14,920 nt of DNA from the NCBI GenBank assembly GCA_045863035.1, contig BTUV01000076.1, positions 1-14,920 on the forward strand, written 5' to 3'. Made by a program: the position numbers and the translations under genes. The stretch is from H2-BAC3 sp045863035 (GTDB lineage Bacteria; Bacteroidota; Ignavibacteria; Ignavibacteriales; Ignavibacteriaceae). The notes below the pieces were generated by a model, which saw only the letters and a list, made by a program, of their open reading frames with translations, did no database searches and was not told the DNA's origin. Positions 6,689 through 14,732 of the stretch are shown here, piece by piece. Each line of letters starts with the position of its first letter. The first letter of the stretch is position 1.

Positions 6689-6715
6689 GGGCTTTATTGA
6701 AGCCCGAGGATCGGG
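6689..6715. repeat. Overlapping inverted repeats between convergent genes
   Basis: GGGCTT (6689-6694) pairs with AAGCCC (6700-6705) around a five-base loop. The CCCG at 6703-6706 can instead pair with CGGG at 6712-6715, so two hairpins compete for the same bases. The site could act as a bidirectional transcription barrier between the barrel gene and the minus-strand FG-GAP gene. Neither strand has a clear U-run, so a classic intrinsic terminator is not shown. Confidence 0.4.
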
Positions 6716-6759
6716 ATGGCCCGTTAATAAAAGAGCAAAAAACTAATACAAAGTTCCTG

Positions 6760-8487
6760 TTACTTCAACAAAACCGATTTTATCTGTTTTGTACCAATCT
6801 TAGTTTGCAGCCGCACAATATAAATACCGGATGATAGGTTCGTACCAGATTCATCCTTTCCGTTCCAGTTAAATCTCTCACGGCTCCCAGTACCAATTCC
6901 TCCGGCCAGTTTCATTATCTGTCTGCCCATAATATCATAAATCACCACCTCATACTCCTCATATAGTGGTACCGAAATCTCGTAAGTTTGTGTTGCATTA
7001 AAGGGGTTAGGGAAAGCAGAAATTAAAAAATTTTCTGGTGATAACATCTCATCATTTACACTTGTGCCAATTGTTGTTCTGTAAATCTTAGAGAACTTTC
7101 TTACTCTTATATGACCAAAATTATTTATGATATAATCCTGAGATATTATTATTTCCATCCTACCATCACCGTCAATATCATACATAGTTCCGCCATAATA
7201 TTGACTTGTGACACCTTGAGGTACACGGTCAATAAATTTTACATAATAAAGTGCATAGTTATGAGCATTCGGGAAACCCCTGAAGGTTAGTATAAAAAAC
7301 ACACCATCAAGACAGATAATAAGTTCGTCAACTCCGTCTCCGGTAATGTCTTTCGCAAGCATATTATATGCTGAAAAGGAAAAAATTCCAGGTATCTCAA
7401 TTCTTGCAACCGGCTCAAACTGATTGTCTCCGGTTGCTTCAAATGCCGTAAAACGGGTTACACCGACTCCGTCCCGGAAGGCATCACCGCCAACCCAAAA
7501 TTCCTTTCTTCCATTACCATCTATATCATTGCTCGCAGTATGCATATAGGGATTTGAATGTCCAACAGTACCCGTCCATGAATTCGTGTAGGTACCGAGT
7601 ACTGGTGAATATTCAAGTATCTGGATTTTACCCTTCACATTACCCAATACTATATCAGCATATCCGTCACCATCAATGTCTTCTGCTGAGAACCCCGCAG
7701 AATATACATCTTCCTGTCTGAACTCAAAAACGCTGTCAAATCCATTACGCTGCTCATTTACAGTTTTGATAAAGTTTTTATTTGGTGCTGAAAGTGAGAA
7801 ATAAACCAAATCAGTAATTCCATCCAAATTAAAGTCCCCAAAAGTCGGATCATTCATTTGATACCCCATATCATTGAGTGCCATTTCATTAACGGGGAAA
7901 GAAGAGTTGCTTGACCCTGTCATTACAAAACCATATCTTCCCCCAGGAAAAGTCTGGATATATACTTCCAAGTCCCCATCATCGTCAACATCATACAATG
8001 TTATTGGTTGTATAAGTGTATCTATGTAAATATGTCTTACAATAAAATCATCAATTTCCGGGTCATATTCAAATATTTTTGCAGGGAAGGGTAACCAAGA
8101 GTTATCTACAAAGTACACATCATTGCCATAGACTTCAGCAAAACCATTCTTATTAGCATCCCCGACAAGTACAGGGCTTACTTGATTACAAGTTGCATTA
8201 ACCTCTTTCCAAAATGTGTAGCGGTCGTGGTATAAAAGTGTATCTACATTTAGAACATCTATTACAACTGTGTCTATTCCATCAACCGGAAGATTGCCTT
8301 GTTCAGGATAAATACCTTTTACAATGGAATTACCCCCAGGATATTTTATCAAAAGCAAACTGTCCGAATTATTGTACAACTCACTTTCAATGCTTTGCTT
8401 TAACAACTCCTGCTTTATTTGCTTCAAATTCTGACCATGCAGAAACATAATCTGCAAAAACAAAATGCTTAATACTATGTTCTTCAT
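6760..8487 (-). CDS. T9SS-exported FG-GAP/VCBS repeat protein
   Basis: The start is set at 8487 because GGAG (8497-8494) stands 6 bases before this ATG; the in-frame ATG at 8499 overlaps that site. The 575-residue product begins with a signal peptide (MKNIVLSILFLQIMFLHGQ). It then carries about seven FG-GAP-like calcium-binding loops of the DxDxDG type, including DANKNG, DVDDDGD, DFNLDG, DIDGDGYAD, DIDGNG, DITGDG and DIDGDGRME. These normally form a beta-propeller. The last 86 residues (about 490-575) are a Por/T9SS type A sorting domain, with FPNPFN, then VVIYDIMGRQ and SGIYIVRL. It should be delivered to the cell surface or released. Ligand unknown. The gene is more AT-rich than the flanking operons. 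Confidence 0.85.
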   Translation of the reverse strand: MKNIVLSILFLQIMFLHGQNLKQIKQELLKQSIESELYNNSDSLLLIKYPGGNSIVKGIYPEQGNLPVDGIDTVVIDVLNVDTLLYHDRYTFWKEVNATCNQVSPVLVGDANKNGFAEVYGNDVYFVDNSWLPFPAKIFEYDPEIDDFIVRHIYIDTLIQPITLYDVDDDGDLEVYIQTFPGGRYGFVMTGSSNSSFPVNEMALNDMGYQMNDPTFGDFNLDGITDLVYFSLSAPNKNFIKTVNEQRNGFDSVFEFRQEDVYSAGFSAEDIDGDGYADIVLGNVKGKIQILEYSPVLGTYTNSWTGTVGHSNPYMHTASNDIDGNGRKEFWVGGDAFRDGVGVTRFTAFEATGDNQFEPVARIEIPGIFSFSAYNMLAKDITGDGVDELIICLDGVFFILTFRGFPNAHNYALYYVKFIDRVPQGVTSQYYGGTMYDIDGDGRMEIIISQDYIINNFGHIRVRKFSKIYRTTIGTSVNDEMLSPENFLISAFPNPFNATQTYEISVPLYEEYEVVIYDIMGRQIMKLAGGIGTGSRERFNWNGKDESGTNLSSGIYIVRLQTKIGTKQIKSVLLK

Positions 8488-8515
8488 AAGATTCTCCATT
8501 TATACAGAATGAAAG

Positions 8516-8546
8516 CTGGTCATCATCTGGTTTAGACGATGACCAG
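8516..8546. repeat. Perfect 9-bp inverted repeat spanning the remnant gene's stop
   Basis: CTGGTCATC (8516-8524) and GATGACCAG (8538-8546) are exact inverse copies around 13 bases. In the minus-strand direction the stop codon of the fragment gene lies in the loop, and the FG-GAP gene follows about 30 bases later. No U-run follows, so it may weaken read-through, be an mRNA-processing hairpin, or mark a rearrangement junction. Confidence 0.4.
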
Positions 8547-8791
8547 AAGAAATGCTTTAATTGTGGCTGATGAAACAACTGACCCGTAAGTATTAAGCCG
8601 GTAATACTTAATTGAGCCGTTCTGCCCCTCTCTAAGAACTATATGAATCCCATCCCTATTGGCAAATTGGTCTAATTTGTCAAGATAGGGCTCATTAATG
8701 GAAGTCGTAACCACAGACTGCCACTGCTGTGCCCAAATGGGGGGGGGGCGATTAAAAATAAAGCGAATAAGAGGAAAAATTTTGATTTCAT
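8532..8791 (-). pseudogene. Broken or phase-variable secreted-protein gene with C10 tract in its signal peptide
   Basis: Reading the minus strand from ATG 8791 gives MKSKFFLLFALFLIA and then runs into ten C residues (8748-8739). After the tract the frame is wrong and stops within about 20 codons. With 8 or 11 Cs the frame would continue as IWAQQWQSVVTTSINEPYLD and on to the TAA at 8532-8534, which completes a standard signal peptide with an A-Q cleavage site. The mature part (about 65 residues) contains DGIHIVLREG and IKYYRLNTYGSVVSS, which resembles the first blade of long BNR/propeller surface proteins, so the 3' part is probably missing. A plausible promoter lies upstream. The frameshift could be real slippage or a homopolymer sequencing error. 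Confidence 0.6.
8739..8748 (+). repeat. Homopolymer of ten G (C10 on the coding minus strand)
   Basis: Ten consecutive G residues occur inside a signal-peptide coding region. Runs of this length are hot spots for slipped-strand mispairing and are the classic switch in phase-variable surface genes. It is the most striking homopolymer in the window. It breaks the reading frame of the minus-strand gene in the given state. Confidence 0.85.
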
Positions 8792-8823
8792 ATCGGTACC
8801 CATAAAAATTTGTTAATGATGGG

Positions 8824-8854
8824 TAAAGTTAAATATTTATTCTTTGCTGGTCAA
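8824..8854 (-). promoter_or_regulatory. Bacteroidota-type promoter for the minus-strand secreted genes
   Basis: On the minus strand TTG (8854-8852) is followed after 20 bases by TAACTTTA (8831-8824). This fits the -33 TTTG / -7 TAnnTTTG promoter type of Bacteroidota with one mismatch at the last base. The start site would fall near 8817, about 25 bases before the ATG at 8791. It could serve both the C-tract gene and the FG-GAP gene behind it. Confidence 0.5.
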
Positions 8855-8927
8855 GTAAAAATTGAAAAAACAGAACCTTTCGATCTAAACAAAATTTTCA
8901 ATTTTGTGTTATTTTCACATAACTGTT

Positions 8928-8941
8928 GTTAGCTAACTTTG
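8928..8941 (+). promoter_or_regulatory. Probable -7 box and overlapping palindrome upstream of anmK
   Basis: TAACTTTG at 8934-8941 fits the Bacteroidota -7 consensus TAnnTTTG exactly. The -33 element is poor: only TTTT at 8912-8915 is at a fair distance. GTTAGCTAAC (8928-8937), a perfect 10-bp palindrome, overlaps the box and could be an operator. The leader to the ATG at 8964 would be short and has no clear ribosome site. Confidence 0.4.
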
Positions 8942-8963
8942 TAATTACACAATTTTTATTTCC

Positions 8964-10160
8964 ATGAAAACCATAAAAGACCTAAACCGCATTTCAGAAA
9001 AGAAAACCCGCACCATAGTGGGGATGATGTCAGGCACCTCTCTTGACGGAATCGATGTCTCCCTCTTCCGTGTGAGGGGAACCGGAAGCGCATCAAAACT
9101 AACCGTGCTTAAAAACAGATCATTTCAGTTCCCCAGGGGAATGCAGGAGATGCTGCTTAAAAACTCAGAGACCGGCGGCGGAAACGTTACTGATATCTGC
9201 CGGCTTAATTTTATGGTGGCAAATGTTTATACCGAATGCATCCTTAAAATAATTCGCTCGGCAGGTCTGACCCCGGCTGCTGTTGACCTCATCGGCTCAC
9301 ACGGTCAGACCATTCACCACCTCCCCATTGAAGGAAAAATCTTCGGCGTCCCCGCTGCTTCAACTCTGCAGATTGGTGACCCGGCAGTAATCGCAAAAAA
9401 AACCGGCATCATTACCATAGGCGATTTCAGAACCGGTGACATTGCACTCGGAGGTCAGGGTGCACCACTCATCCCCTATTTTGACTATATACTCTACTCA
9501 TCAAAAAAGAAGAACCGTGCCCTTCTGAATATCGGCGGTATATCAAATATGACCGTCCTGCCCGCAAACGGAAAAAGCAGTGATGCCATTGCATTTGATA
9601 CCGGTCCTGGCAACATGCTTATTGATTACCTGACCAAAAAATATTTCAACCAGCCGTATGATAAAAATGGCAAGATTGGTTTTTCAGGCACCGTTCAAAG
9701 AAATATTGTTGATTTCATTCTTGAAAAGGACATCAACCTTTCCATGAAGCCGCCTAAGTCTTCGGGACGCGAGTTTTACGGAAAAACTCTGCTCAATGAG
9801 ATTGTAAAGAAATTCAAAAAAGCAAATCCGGCTGACTTGATTTCATCGGTTTCATTTTATACTGCCTGTTCGGTATATCTTAATTACAAACGGTATATAG
9901 AGAAAAAAACCGCAGTACAGGAAATTATCGTCAGCGGTGGCGGAAGCAGAAACCTGTTTATCCTTGCAATGCTGCAGGAGCTATTTGGTGATACTGTTCT
10001 TGTAACCACATCAAGGGCAATCGGACTAAATCCTGATTTCAAAGAAGCACTCTGCTTTGGCATCTATGCAAATGAATTAATAGCAGGAAACCCGATTACC
10101 TTGCCTCAGGTCACCGGTGCAAAGGAAGCAACCCTTGCCGGAAAAATATGCCTGCCCTAA
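8964..10160 (+). CDS. anmK: Anhydro-N-acetylmuramic acid kinase
   Basis: AnmK opens the 1,6-anhydro ring of anhMurNAc from peptidoglycan turnover and phosphorylates it to MurNAc-6-phosphate, a cytoplasmic cell-wall recycling step. The 398-residue product has the family signatures in order: GMMSGTSLDGIDV (G20-V32), GSHGQTIHH, GDFRTGDIALGGQGAPLIP, NIGGISN, FDTGPGN, the KPPKSSGRE motif and VSGGGSRN. This is the ASKHA-type sugar kinase fold at the family's usual length (about 370-400), with an N-terminal extension of about 15 residues before the glycine motif. It begins a three-gene operon; its stop overlaps the next gene by 13 bp. No MurQ etherase gene is in the window, so the next recycling step must be encoded elsewhere or be absent. 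Confidence 0.95.
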   Translation: MKTIKDLNRISEKKTRTIVGMMSGTSLDGIDVSLFRVRGTGSASKLTVLKNRSFQFPRGMQEMLLKNSETGGGNVTDICRLNFMVANVYTECILKIIRSAGLTPAAVDLIGSHGQTIHHLPIEGKIFGVPAASTLQIGDPAVIAKKTGIITIGDFRTGDIALGGQGAPLIPYFDYILYSSKKKNRALLNIGGISNMTVLPANGKSSDAIAFDTGPGNMLIDYLTKKYFNQPYDKNGKIGFSGTVQRNIVDFILEKDINLSMKPPKSSGREFYGKTLLNEIVKKFKKANPADLISSVSFYTACSVYLNYKRYIEKKTAVQEIIVSGGGSRNLFILAMLQELFGDTVLVTTSRAIGLNPDFKEALCFGIYANELIAGNPITLPQVTGAKEATLAGKICLP

Positions 10161-11044
10161 GGATACTAATCACCGGTGGAAGCGGTCTGCTTGGGCAGTA
10201 TCTTAATAAAGCGCTCAGCCAAAAGTATGAGATACTCACCTGCTGGAATAAACATCAGGGTAACTGCACTGATTATCCGAACCTCCGTCTTGATCTTACA
10301 AACAATGATAAGATAACCGGAACGGTTAGAGAATTCCAGCCGGATGTTATTGTGCACGCTGCTGCCTTTGCCTCTCCTATACTACCTCCTGAGATAAGTA
10401 CTGCTTATGTAAATCAGGTGAATGTAACAGCAACAGCACTGCTTGCAAAACTTGCGCAAGAGCAAGTTGCGAGGATGATATATACTTCAACCGACCTGGT
10501 CTATGCAGGTTACCGCGGTTCGATGCTTACTGAGTCCGCTAAACTTGTTCCCCTCTCATTGTATGCTGAAACCAAACTCATTGGCGAGGGTAAAGTTGCC
10601 CGTGAGTGTGAAAATCATGTTATACTACGCACTTCTCTTATGTATGGTATTGGGCTCAATCATGCGGTATCTCATTTCACCGGGATGGTCAAAGCCCTCA
10701 GAGAAGGAAATCCGATTAAACTATTTACCGATCAGATACGCACTCCTCTTTCCTATCCGGATGCAGCCAGAATGATTGGTGAGATAATTGAAAGATCTGA
10801 AATTTCTGGTATATATAACTTCGGAGGCAAAGACCGGCTCAGCCGTTTTGAAATGGGAGAAATCCTTTGTAAGCTCGGCGGGTTTGATACTTCACTCCTC
10901 ATCCCCTCCTCCTGCCGTGATATACCAAATTATCCTGCCGTTGAAGATGTTTCACTTAATACGGATAAACTTGGTGAATCCGGTATATATGCAAACAGTT
11001 ACGAACATGAAGTTAAAACTCTCCTGGGCAACTTCAGTGCATAA
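10148..11044 (+). CDS. RmlD-like NAD(P)-dependent sugar-nucleotide reductase/epimerase (SDR)
   Basis: This 298-residue extended short-chain dehydrogenase has a nucleotide-binding ITGGSGLLGQ at the N-terminus (G10, G13, G16). VIVHAAAFASP and a YTSTDLVYAG segment (catalytic Ser/Thr region) follow, then the YxxxK pair Y139 and K143 in YAETKLIGE. The C-terminal part (LRTSLMYG, QIRTPLSYPDAARMI, GIYNFGGKDRLSRFEMGEIL) is typical of the RmlD substrate-binding domain family, which includes dTDP-4-dehydrorhamnose reductases and MAT2B-like proteins. Other rml genes are absent nearby, so the exact sugar nucleotide is not known and the name rmlD is not justified. It overlaps anmK by 13 bp (GGAA just before the ATG) and ends 3 bases before nfo. 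Confidence 0.8.
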   Translation: MPALRILITGGSGLLGQYLNKALSQKYEILTCWNKHQGNCTDYPNLRLDLTNNDKITGTVREFQPDVIVHAAAFASPILPPEISTAYVNQVNVTATALLAKLAQEQVARMIYTSTDLVYAGYRGSMLTESAKLVPLSLYAETKLIGEGKVARECENHVILRTSLMYGIGLNHAVSHFTGMVKALREGNPIKLFTDQIRTPLSYPDAARMIGEIIERSEISGIYNFGGKDRLSRFEMGEILCKLGGFDTSLLIPSSCRDIPNYPAVEDVSLNTDKLGESGIYANSYEHEVKTLLGNFSA

Positions 11045-11047
11045 CCA

Positions 11048-11917
11048 ATGAGTAATAAAATAAAGCATAATCAGATTCTCGGAGCACACACATCCACTCA
11101 GGGAGGGGTAAGCGCTGCAGTAATACTCGCACAAAAACTCGGCTTTACCGGTATGCAAATCTTCACCAAGAACAATAACCGTTGGGAAGCCAAACCACTC
11201 GCAGAGGAAGAGATTACAAAATATAAATCGCTCATGAAGGAGTCAGGTATTCAGTATGTTGTATCCCATGACTCTTACCTGATTAACCTTTGCTCGAAGG
11301 ATGAGATCCTGCTTGAAAAATCCCGGACCGCATTCATTGATGAACTCACCCGCTGCGAACAGCTTGGCATCACTCACCTGAATTTTCATCCCGGTGCTCA
11401 CGGCGGTATGGGTGAAAAGGAGGGAATCCGGCTGATTGCAGACTCCCTCAATTACTGCCACTCACAAACCAGCAAATACAAAGTAAAAAGTATGCTCGAA
11501 CTCACTGCCGGCCAGGGTACCGCGCTGGGCTGCACCTTTGAGCAGATAGCCGAAATTATCTCTCTGGTTAAAGCAAAAAAGCGAATGTGCGTCTGCATTG
11601 ATACCGCCCATATCTTCGCTGCCGGATATGACATCAGAGAAAAGAAAACATACCGGAATGTAATGAAGCAATTTGATGAAATTATCGGGGCTGAACTTCT
11701 GCATTGTTATCACCTTAACGACTCTAAAAAAGAGCTCGGTTCCCGTGTTGACCGTCATGAGCATATCGGTATGGGGCACATAGGTCTTGATGGTTTCAGA
11801 AATATTATGAATGATGAGCAGTTCTTCCATGTCCCAAAAATCCTTGAAACTCCAAAAGGGAAAGAGCAAGTGGAAGACCTTCTCAACCTTAAAGTTTTGC
11901 GGGGTCTGATCAAATAA
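11048..11917 (+). CDS. nfo: Endonuclease IV, AP endonuclease of base excision repair
   Basis: Endonuclease IV cuts DNA 5' to abasic sites and clears blocked 3' ends. The 289-residue length fits the family. All three-zinc site motifs of the TIM barrel are visible: GAHTS near the start, VSHDSY (H74), NFHPGAH (H114), ELTAGQG (the usual ENTAGQG with Asn changed to Leu, Glu kept), CIDTAHIFAAGYD, HLNDSK, VDRHEHIGMG and ILETPKG. The enzyme should be active. It starts 3 bases after the RmlD-like gene without a strong ribosome site, which suggests coupling. Its presence with anmK looks like an operon of convenience, not a shared pathway. Confidence 0.95.
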   Translation: MSNKIKHNQILGAHTSTQGGVSAAVILAQKLGFTGMQIFTKNNNRWEAKPLAEEEITKYKSLMKESGIQYVVSHDSYLINLCSKDEILLEKSRTAFIDELTRCEQLGITHLNFHPGAHGGMGEKEGIRLIADSLNYCHSQTSKYKVKSMLELTAGQGTALGCTFEQIAEIISLVKAKKRMCVCIDTAHIFAAGYDIREKKTYRNVMKQFDEIIGAELLHCYHLNDSKKELGSRVDRHEHIGMGHIGLDGFRNIMNDEQFFHVPKILETPKGKEQVEDLLNLKVLRGLIK

Positions 11918-12017
11918 AATTTTTGGCTTATCCGGCTCGCTCATTATTCCGTATTTTTTCTCTAACTTCCCCCTTCTTTCGCGAAAATTATATGAAACAA
12001 TCAAAAGGAACGGTCAT

Positions 12018-14720
12018 TTGAATCTAAAGTCTGTGATACTACTGTTATTTATCATTCTTAGCGTGAACGGTTTTTCAATTATTCCCCCAGCCCCCGGCGT
12101 TAAAACCGATGCTACGTTTGCTAAAGCAAAACTGGAAATTGAAAAATCATATAAAGGGGGTTATTATGCAGACTACTTTCGCAAGAAAGCAGAAATAAGA
12201 GATAAGGTTAGCAAAGGGTTGCTGCCTGCTTCGGTTCTCACTGCAGATACGGTATTTGCTCTTACGCTCCTCGGTAAATATTCTGATTACAATCCGATAT
12301 ACTCAACCCAGTCACTGCAAAATCAGATATTTGACGGACCGACCGCAACAGGAACAGGTACTGTAACCGACTATTACCGTGAAGTTTCTTATAATCAGAT
12401 GCATTTCACCGGCTCCTGCCGCGGCTGGTATGGTGTCCCGGGTACAATGGCCTCCTACGTGGGTGATAATAATGGTCTTGGTGTTCAGGGTGGACCCAAA
12501 TTCGTTATTGATGTTATTCAGTCCTCAGACAGTGAGATAAATTATGCTGACTATATTCAGTATTATGATGCTCAAGGTAACCCCCGCATCGGATTTATTG
12601 CTGTAATCCACACAGGAGCAGATGCGGCTGCCGGCGCTAACAACATCTGGTCACATCGGTGGACTTTTACCGTCGCCAATAACGGTCAACCCTATACAAC
12701 AAATGACATAGACCCGGTTTCAGGCCGGGCAGTTGCTATAGATGGTGACTATGCAATACAACCAGAGCTGAAAGGAAGCAATAATTCAAACGGTGCTATC
12801 ATTGATATAGGAGTTTTTGCTCACGAGTTCGGTCATATATTTGGACTGCCTGACCTTTACGATACTGATAACTCTTCAGCCGGGCTTGGCAACTGGTGTC
12901 TTATGGCCGGAGGTTCTTACGGCGGAGACGGCAGCTCAGCGTATCTGCCGGTGCACATGAGCGCCTGGTGCAAAAAAGAAATGGGCTGGGTAACCGTTAA
13001 TAATGTAACCGGACTTCTGATGAATCACGAACTGGTGAGCACCACTGAAAACCCGCAGATCATGAGAATCTGGCGAGGCGGGCAGACAACCGGGGCGGAG
13101 TATTTTCTGGTGGAAAACAGACAGAAAACCGGATTCGACAGCAGGTTATATACTTCGGGGCTTCTTATATATCATATTGATGAAACCAGAAGCAACAATA
13201 CAAATGACAACCGCCGTCTGGTTGACCTGGAACAGGCCGATGGCAAAAGGCATCTCAATACATCTACGGGGCGTGGTGATGCGGGTGATCCTTTCCCCGG
13301 TGCATCAAATAACAGAAGATTTGATCAGATGTCAAATCCAAAATCAGATGCATATACATCAGGGCCTACATACGTTTCCGTGAGAAACATAAGATCATCC
13401 GGCTCAAAAATGATTGCCGACTATGACGTAGGCACCACACCATATATAAACATTAAAGCAATAACACTGACAGAAACCGCCCAACAGGACGGAAGGGTTG
13501 CACAAGACGAAACAGGGAATCTGAATATTACCATAACGAATATCGAGCCGGTCAGCGCTCAAAATATCCAGGTGCAAATTACTGTTGATGATCCGGGTAT
13601 TGATGTGCTCAACGCCACTGCTTCCGGCTCTGTTAATGCTCTTTCAGATCAGACCATTACCATCACATCTGCTTTACGGGTTAAACCGGATTTTGAAAGT
13701 AAGATGCTTACAATAAAATATGTAATTCAGTCACCCGATAATACAGTCTCTGACAGTATAAGAATTGCAGTCGGAAAACCTGCTGTTCTTTTTGTGTCCA
13801 GATCGGAGTTCCCTGACCATTCTGCTTATTATGATTCTGCATTCGAATATTCGGCACTCCACGCGGAATTGGATTTCACTAAATCGCCGCAATTTTTTTC
13901 AGACCGCCGGATTATCATATACTCAACAGGCAGTCAAAAAGATTCACTCTTTTCGCCGGCAGAAATTGACTCACTCACTGATTTCCTGCATGAAGGAGGA
14001 CGTCTGCTACTTACCGGACAAAACCTTGCAGAATATCTGAAGACTGCTTTCCCCGACTTTCTTTATCAGCAAATTGGCGCGCGCTGGGTAAAGAATAATG
14101 GTCAGCTTGCAAGAAATGTTTATGGTATTTCCTCAGACATTCTTGGGGTTAATTTCCCGCATATACGTTTCAACGGTACAGACGGAGCCGGCAATGAACG
14201 TTTAACGGATGTACTTGCTGATTCTAACGGTTTTACTGTCGCATTTTCCTATAAGAATACTGCAATTGAAGGCGCTGGCGGATGGAAACGAAATGCAGAA
14301 TCAGGGTCAAAAATCATTCTGCTCGGATTCGGATTCGAAAGCATCAACAACAATGAATCCGCAATGACCCGGAATCAGATTATGCGAACTCTTCTCACCT
14401 GGCTTGATATCCCGACTTCCATTGAACAGGATTTAAGTTCATCACTCATTTCCGGATATGAGCTTTCACAGAATTATCCTAATCCGTTTAATCCTTCAAC
14501 TACTATACGCTATTCAGTTCCCGCGGCGGGGGAAGCATCGTTCTTTTTATATAATGCAAACGGAGAACAAATTGCGGAAATATTCAATGGTAATGTATCC
14601 GCCGGTTCCGGAAGCATGGAACTAATCACCGGTAAATATAAACTGGCAAGCGGTATATATTTTGTCAGGATGATCTCAGGAAAGTTTTCTAAAACAATTA
14701 AAATAACCCTGCTGAAATAA
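12018..14720 (+). CDS. Secreted M6-family metalloprotease with T9SS sorting domain
   Basis: The TTG start at 12018 is supported by AAGGAA at 12005-12010, seven bases ahead, and by the signal peptide it gives (MNLKSVILLLFIILSVNGFS). The 900-residue protein has a pro-region (about 20-85) and an M6 (immune inhibitor A-like) catalytic domain (about 86-470). Its zinc motif is HEFGHIFGLPD (H269, E270, H273, D279), followed by LYDTD and the family's GNWCLMAGG and HMSAWCKKEMGW stretches. A CARDB-like beta domain follows (about 480-590). Next is a Rossmann/GATase-like domain (about 590-790, with IIIYSTGSQKDSLFS and LLLTGQNLAEYL). A type A sorting domain ends the protein (from about 813: YELSQNYPNPFNPSTTI, ending KTIKITLLK). 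It should be an active extracellular or surface protease. Substrate unknown. Confidence 0.9.
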   Translation: MNLKSVILLLFIILSVNGFSIIPPAPGVKTDATFAKAKLEIEKSYKGGYYADYFRKKAEIRDKVSKGLLPASVLTADTVFALTLLGKYSDYNPIYSTQSLQNQIFDGPTATGTGTVTDYYREVSYNQMHFTGSCRGWYGVPGTMASYVGDNNGLGVQGGPKFVIDVIQSSDSEINYADYIQYYDAQGNPRIGFIAVIHTGADAAAGANNIWSHRWTFTVANNGQPYTTNDIDPVSGRAVAIDGDYAIQPELKGSNNSNGAIIDIGVFAHEFGHIFGLPDLYDTDNSSAGLGNWCLMAGGSYGGDGSSAYLPVHMSAWCKKEMGWVTVNNVTGLLMNHELVSTTENPQIMRIWRGGQTTGAEYFLVENRQKTGFDSRLYTSGLLIYHIDETRSNNTNDNRRLVDLEQADGKRHLNTSTGRGDAGDPFPGASNNRRFDQMSNPKSDAYTSGPTYVSVRNIRSSGSKMIADYDVGTTPYINIKAITLTETAQQDGRVAQDETGNLNITITNIEPVSAQNIQVQITVDDPGIDVLNATASGSVNALSDQTITITSALRVKPDFESKMLTIKYVIQSPDNTVSDSIRIAVGKPAVLFVSRSEFPDHSAYYDSAFEYSALHAELDFTKSPQFFSDRRIIIYSTGSQKDSLFSPAEIDSLTDFLHEGGRLLLTGQNLAEYLKTAFPDFLYQQIGARWVKNNGQLARNVYGISSDILGVNFPHIRFNGTDGAGNERLTDVLADSNGFTVAFSYKNTAIEGAGGWKRNAESGSKIILLGFGFESINNNESAMTRNQIMRTLLTWLDIPTSIEQDLSSSLISGYELSQNYPNPFNPSTTIRYSVPAAGEASFFLYNANGEQIAEIFNGNVSAGSGSMELITGKYKLASGIYFVRMISGKFSKTIKITLLK

Positions 14721-14732
14721 TCCCGTAATATT

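Noticed and set aside
6689..6705. Intrinsic terminator
   Set aside because: The stem is only 6 bp and no T-run follows on either strand, so it is listed as an inverted repeat instead.
10148..11044. dTDP-rhamnose biosynthesis cluster
   Set aside because: No rmlA, rmlB or rmlC accompanies the RmlD-like gene, so only a general reductase/epimerase call is justified.
11462..12004. 180-residue minus-strand reading frame
   Set aside because: It lies antisense to nfo, which has all family motifs. The antisense product has no recognisable feature.
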